From: Muricea muricata
Lineage: Eukaryota > Cnidaria > Anthozoa > Malacalcyonacea > Plexauridae
Reading direction: 5' to 3'
Length of the DNA stretch: 64,000 nt
NCBI GenBank assembly: GCA_963855995.1
Contig: OY979723.1
Coordinates: 13,468,713 to 13,532,712 of the forward strand
Program-made: the position numbers and the translations under genes
Shown: positions 59,737-64,000 of the stretch, piece after piece
How positions within the stretch are numbered: position 1 is the first letter of the stretch
How the letters are laid out: each line of letters begins with the position of its first letter
Notes under the pieces: model-generated
The model's input: the letters and a program-made list of their open reading frames with translations, nothing else
The model's database searches: none
Told to the model about the DNA's origin: nothing

Positions 59737-62401
59737 TCTCGTTTCTTGAAGAAATAACAGGGTAACTGAACACAGGTATACATCAGTCAAACAGATTTGT
59801 CGCTTGGCCAAAACTTATTGCCTCATTCGTGTTTATTTTGTTAAAATGCAAGCGGAAACCATAGAGCTGGTCGAATTTCAAAACAGCCATTTTTCCTTCC
59901 CGATATTTGAGGCCGAACTGGCCCGACACGTGGTATCGTCGCACCAATCACGCGCCGAAAATACGCTAAGCACTTCCGCCTTTGTTGCAAATTTTTGAGC
60001 AGATCCTCAAAATTGTCAAGTTTGTTTATAACGAAAAACCCTTTATATTAATACTTTAATATTCTGCCGTCAAAACACGTCAGTTCGTATATCTAAAAAA
60101 ATTGTTGCTTTTTTCTAATACATTTTGGGGATTTAATAATATTGCGTGGGGCATACGGGAAACATTTTGTTTTTCTTTCCACACAGACTGAGACAAAGAA
60201 GTTGTTTCTTTTTCAAAAGATGACAAAACTGACTTTTTGCAACACGAAAACGGATGTTTTGAACGAAAGAATGCCAGACCAAAAAGTTGAACTTTTCTTT
60301 AGGAAGTTCCTTTAAGTTAAAAGCACAAAGTTTTGCGAGCGCACAAAATCAGCGATATTTTGAGTGCCTAATATGAGGATAGTGGGACATTATATCAAAG
60401 ACAAAGGAAATGAAAGTCTAGGAGACGTGTACTACTCACTTCCTATCTGGCGAAGCGACAATTGCGACTGTTTTAGTTGCACAAACTGTTCAATACAAGT
60501 AACCTGATAGGGGTGGATTTATTTTGAGAGTTTTAAAACGCAATAAAGGTTACTTTCGAAGTTAAACGAGTTAAAATAGCGCCTTCGTTACATTTCTTAG
60601 AAACATTACAGTGCAAACTAAAAGAGCAAATGAAAAGAACAAATTGGGCCATACAAAATTTAGCTATATTGACTTATATTGGCCTAATGACCTGACCCAA
60701 CCGCAACAAGCAACTAAACTAAACTTCCAGCCACAGTGTTTTCCTGCCAAGAACAACATAAGATTTGGTGAACTAAAAGTCAAAAGTCATTGTGTTGCGT
60801 CTTAGAAATTATATGTAGCGTTATAATTTCACAATGCCTGATAATTAATCCTTTAGTAGCTCAAGTGTTTAAACCTCAAGCAGACTAGTAACTATGCAAT
60901 CGGTATTTTAAGAATTATACAACGACTTGAGAAATTGCAATGCAAACTCCAAGAAATTGCCACTCGAAATTAAATAATTGTAATTCGAGAAAAATATAGC
61001 CAAGCCCTGCATTTTGAGAAAATTATTTGAGGGGGTTGTTTCCACCCAGAAACCATCTACATCCTTCCTTTGTATACAAAATTTTCCAGGTCGAACAAGG
61101 TCAATCACATCATATTATAATATCATATTCATTGTACAGTAAATTTCAAAACGTTGGCATTGTTGTGGAATACATATTTTCATTGCTTAACTACATTGCT
61201 TGGCTGTGAGTCCGAAAAGGAATGCTTTCGAGGTGACCCAGGTCACGACGGCAGTGGAAACACGCCACATCCGAAATCGTTTGACAATGATATCTTGCTA
61301 ACAGACAACTCAATTTTTCGGCGAGGTGATGTTTGCATTACATCATGCTTCCTGCCACGCAATACGCGAATGGCAATAGAAATGAACTGAGAAGACAATA
61401 GTAAAGCCAAGGAAGTTATCAAAGGGTGTTTTGTTCTATTGTTTTAAGCATCACTGAAATTACCGCAAAAGATAGACAGAGTATAGCAAGAGTACCCGGA
61501 GAAAAACCCTCAAAGGAGTCGAAGCACAGGAGAGGCATAAAAAACCTTGGCTGGCCGATAGTTCCACTTTCAGCAAATGTAAAACAAGAGATATCCCGAA
61601 TAAAGCGTGCATTGTAATAAGTGCACAATTAAACAGTATATTTCGAATCGATTTGATTCACCTTCAGCAGAGAAAGCATACAAGAATACGTTCAACGTAT
61701 TACAATGTACGCTTTATTCGGGATATCTCTTGTTTAATAGGAGAGATCAACTACTCCAACTCTCACGTGACGTGCCACCTGTGTTTTGGAATCACGTGGG
61801 TGGTTTTAAATCTCGTCCCAATTATCTCATATATGCACAGCTGCTGTCTGGTTGTCAAAAACATTCTAAAGCCTGAGCATCTTTGTGGACTCTATATGAA
61901 CAATTAAAATTTAACTCTAAAACAAGAACTGGTTACCAACACGATATTGAGCATTTCATTAAATATATACGACTAGTATTTACAAGTGAAGTCATTTCTG
62001 AAGTCATGGCGTTCATCGTTCATCTTTCAAGATTTCAGTGCTCAAAGGTTTTAATTAACCAAGACCGTCCAAGTAATTACGAAGCGTTGACAATATAAGG
62101 TGGAACTGATCAAAAAAAAAACCTGATCACAGAGACTTTGATCATTTAAATCAACCTTTTGAATACACACAATAGTTTAACAGTCTTGAGCCGTATGCCC
62201 CCTCCCCTTTGAGCAACTAGCCTTTCCATGAGGGCATTCACAAAGTCACAAAGTAAGATTAATACGTTGTCTAGACTGGCTAGACACGTAGATATGAACA
62301 GGATATGATGTTACGAGTATTGTTGTTCCCGATAACACGGAAGTATCGTGGACAACTGTTTCAAGACAGTCATATCATAAAATTACACTCATCCTTAGTC
62401 G
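59737..62401. other. Upstream region of IQSEC and gap to the right-edge gene
   Basis: No supported gene. The IQSEC promoter should lie at its left end; an in-frame extension of the first exon to 59811 lacks an ATG and is ignored. A hairpin repeat sits at 61582-61735. Confidence 0.5.
61582..61735. repeat. Hairpin repeat with 37-bp arms
   Basis: AAACAAGAGATATCCCGAAT at 61582 onward pairs with 61699-61735 almost perfectly. The loop contains CAGTATATTTCGAA and TTCAGCAGAG, shared with the arms of the element at 15251-15429, so the two are related. Confidence 0.85.
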
Positions 62402-62473
62402 CTGTCATCACTGTCCTCTTCAGCTGATCTCAGTTTCGTACTCATGTCTGGAGTGTTCTCCGATAAAATCCCG
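62402..62473 (-). CDS. Probable terminal exon with acidic tail, gene unrecognised
   Basis: A strong acceptor (pyrimidine run then TTTTTAG, ending about 62474) precedes about 24 codons that finish SAEEDSDDSD and TAA. A C-terminal acidic Ser/Asp run is typical of nuclear proteins and casein kinase 2 sites. This frame needs a preceding exon ending two bases into a codon, and the exon at 63327-63852 has no obvious donor in that phase. It may belong to the same gene through an unseen middle exon, or to another gene. Confidence 0.4.
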
Positions 62474-62813
62474 TTTCTAAAAAAAAGTAGAAAAAATCAT
62501 GTTATATTGGGTGGCCAAGGACTCTACTTGCACTGTATGGCGGATGTTTTGGAGATGGATACCGAATTTGTAACGGTAACCCTATATCAGACTGGTTTAA
62601 AATAATACTTCAATATAGCTGTGTATGGATCAGTGTATGGATACAGATATCTATCTAGCACCCAGGCCTACGTCGGAGAGTCGTCGATTGATTTGCTGAG
62701 ATCGGTTGTACGAAAGGTGAATAACGCTATCCACTCGATCGTGATATTCTCAAACTTTCAAAACGTGTTACACTAAGTAAATGGATAATCCCTTTTTAAA
62801 TTTAGAATTTTCG

Positions 62814-63100
62814 AGTTGAAGTCACTTTTCATTGCTTGTGAGTTCAATATCCATGATGTCATTGCTTTTTATGCCTTTTTACGGTAGTTGGAAAAATCGC
62901 CATCCGGTGGATAGCGCTATCCAACTGACCCAGCAGGTAAATAGTGATTTCGACTGGATAGTTATTTTCCCACAACTAATATTAAAGTTAGGCATTTTCA
63001 TGTTAAAATCGCTATTTATCTCTTGCGAGTTTAATATCCATGATGTCAATGCCTTTTATGAATTTCTGCGGCAGTTACAAAATCACCATCCGGTGGACAG
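62814..63100. repeat. Two diverged tandem copies of a roughly 188-bp repeat
   Basis: 62814-62913 and 63002-63100 share AATATCCATGATGTCA and CACCATCCGGTGGA-type blocks in the same order and orientation. ATCCGGTGGATAGCGCTATCC resembles a repeat family ending near CCAACTGACCCAG. Confidence 0.65.
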
Positions 63101-63326
63101 TACAAGCCAATCCAGGAGTTTCTCTCCGGAGATTTTAGCTATTCGTATAACAATGCACTGGGGCGAAAACAGAAAAAATCAAACTGGACTGCCAACTTCA
63201 CAAACTTTAATAAATGACTACACAAGATACGCTAAGTGATATGGCGTGAGTGGCCTGGCACACAGTCAAGAGATCACGTGACTTTCTGATGACGATGTTT
63301 TGTGAGATACTTCCCAACGAACCTTG

Positions 63327-63852
63327 CTATTTGCATTTTTGCGTTTTGTCCTCCATGCGTACCGCTAGTTCCTTGCACTTTGATATCGCTGGACAGGACA
63401 CATAGTTATGTTCGTTTATCACCGGTAGATTATAGCCCATCAAGGCTTGCCTTTTGGCCGATGGTATATTAAGAATCTTCTTTTTTGGCGGAGTAAGAAG
63501 CAACGGGCTGGATACATCAGGGGACCGCGTGCTACAACTAGATACACTGGCAGGGACAGTGCGGGTACGTTTTAAAGTACGAGTAGTAGAACTTTGAAAT
63601 TGTTTTGGACTTAAGGTGAGTCCCACTTGACTTGGCTCATTTTTCATCGCGGGAATCGTAGAGTTTGGTCTGTTGATCTTCTTAACTTTGAGTGTTTCCC
63701 GTTTCTGTGTCTGTTCATTCTCCTTCTCACACGGCGTTATGTTCGAATCGAAGTTGTTTACTAAACTAACTTTATCAATACCATAGTTTATCCTTTCACG
63801 AGCTGGTTCCGCATTTGCCTTTTTTTCGCAAAGATTTCTCAGCTTCATAGAC
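63327..63852 (-). CDS. Coding exon of an unrecognised basic, Ser/Thr-Pro-rich protein
   Basis: A 173-codon open frame preceded by a good acceptor (TTTGTTTCAG, exon edge 63852), with ATG at 63848. The protein is rich in Lys, Ser, Thr and Pro and looks disordered and nuclear: it holds TPPKKKI and KRQALMGYN, and a lower-complexity SSTTRTLKRTRT region. The upstream exon lies right of 63852, possibly beyond the window, and may be non-coding with the true start at 63848. The frame ends in TAG at 63327; a donor (GTACGC) about 20 bp before it could instead splice on. I recognise no family, and coding status rests on composition and the splice acceptor. Confidence 0.5.
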
Positions 63853-64000
63853 CTGAAACAAAGTATTTACAACCGTAATAAAGACGACACAGGCGTGATT
63901 GTTTAAGCTGGCTGCCTTTCTTCTTGTGTTCCTTGAAGTCTGGCTTCATTTATACTTCAAAAGTTTCAAAGTGGCAGTTCACAAAAAGTGATGTTTACTT

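Noticed and set aside
62832-63239. 135-codon plus-strand open frame
   Set aside because: It is translated from a tandemly duplicated repeat and shows no protein family features.

Overview
The window looks like animal nuclear DNA, AT-rich and intron-rich, most likely from an anthozoan cnidarian (stony coral or sea anemone). Evidence: every confident gene is a conserved metazoan gene split by GT-AG introns, and the non-coding DNA is full of short inverted-repeat (MITE or foldback-like) elements, several with ends of the CTGGGGYCGGTTG type that I associate from memory with coral and anemone genomes. The phylum call is inference. There are no bacterial operons, CRISPR arrays, or recognisable rRNA or tRNA genes.

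Layout from left to right. (1) Positions 1-6000: the 5' half of a mitochondrial processing peptidase beta-subunit gene (PMPCB, minus strand, running off the left edge) lies head-to-head with a complete 20S proteasome alpha-5 gene (PSMA5, plus strand). Their start codons are 167 bp apart, so they probably share a bidirectional promoter. (2) Positions 6000-21500: a gene-poor tract with two Rho-family GTPase genes facing tail-to-tail. RhoA-like gene A (plus) has all the GTPase motifs and a CAAX tail. Rnd-like gene B (minus) has lost the switch I threonine, the catalytic glutamine and the CAAX box. (3) Positions 21500-26070: no gene seen, but a long foldback element at 24990-25472. (4) Positions 26074-40943: a complete KDM5 (JARID1/Lid) histone H3K4 demethylase gene on the minus strand, which I could resolve into 27 phase-consistent coding exons giving 1622 residues. 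(5) Positions 41759-45635: CCDC77 on the plus strand, divergent from KDM5 across an 815-bp gap rich in inverted CCAAT boxes; one intron holds a 23-bp minisatellite. (6) Positions 47321-59736: an IQSEC-type (IQ motif, Sec7, PH) Arf guanine-nucleotide exchange factor gene on the minus strand, 17 coding exons and about 1001 residues. (7) Positions 62402-63852: exons of an unrecognised gene on the minus strand, incomplete at the right edge.

The genes are not a pathway. They cover proteostasis (PMPCB, PSMA5), small-GTPase signalling (the Rho pair, IQSEC), chromatin (KDM5) and the centrosome (CCDC77). The shared organisation is compact divergent promoters separated by repeat-rich intergenic DNA. 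I see no clear new molecular system. The best candidates for follow-up are the degenerate Rnd-like GTPase beside its canonical paralogue, the two divergent promoters, and several large hairpin-forming repeat families, including one element nested inside another. Exon boundaries were read by eye from splice consensus, reading phase and remembered family sequences; no database search was run.
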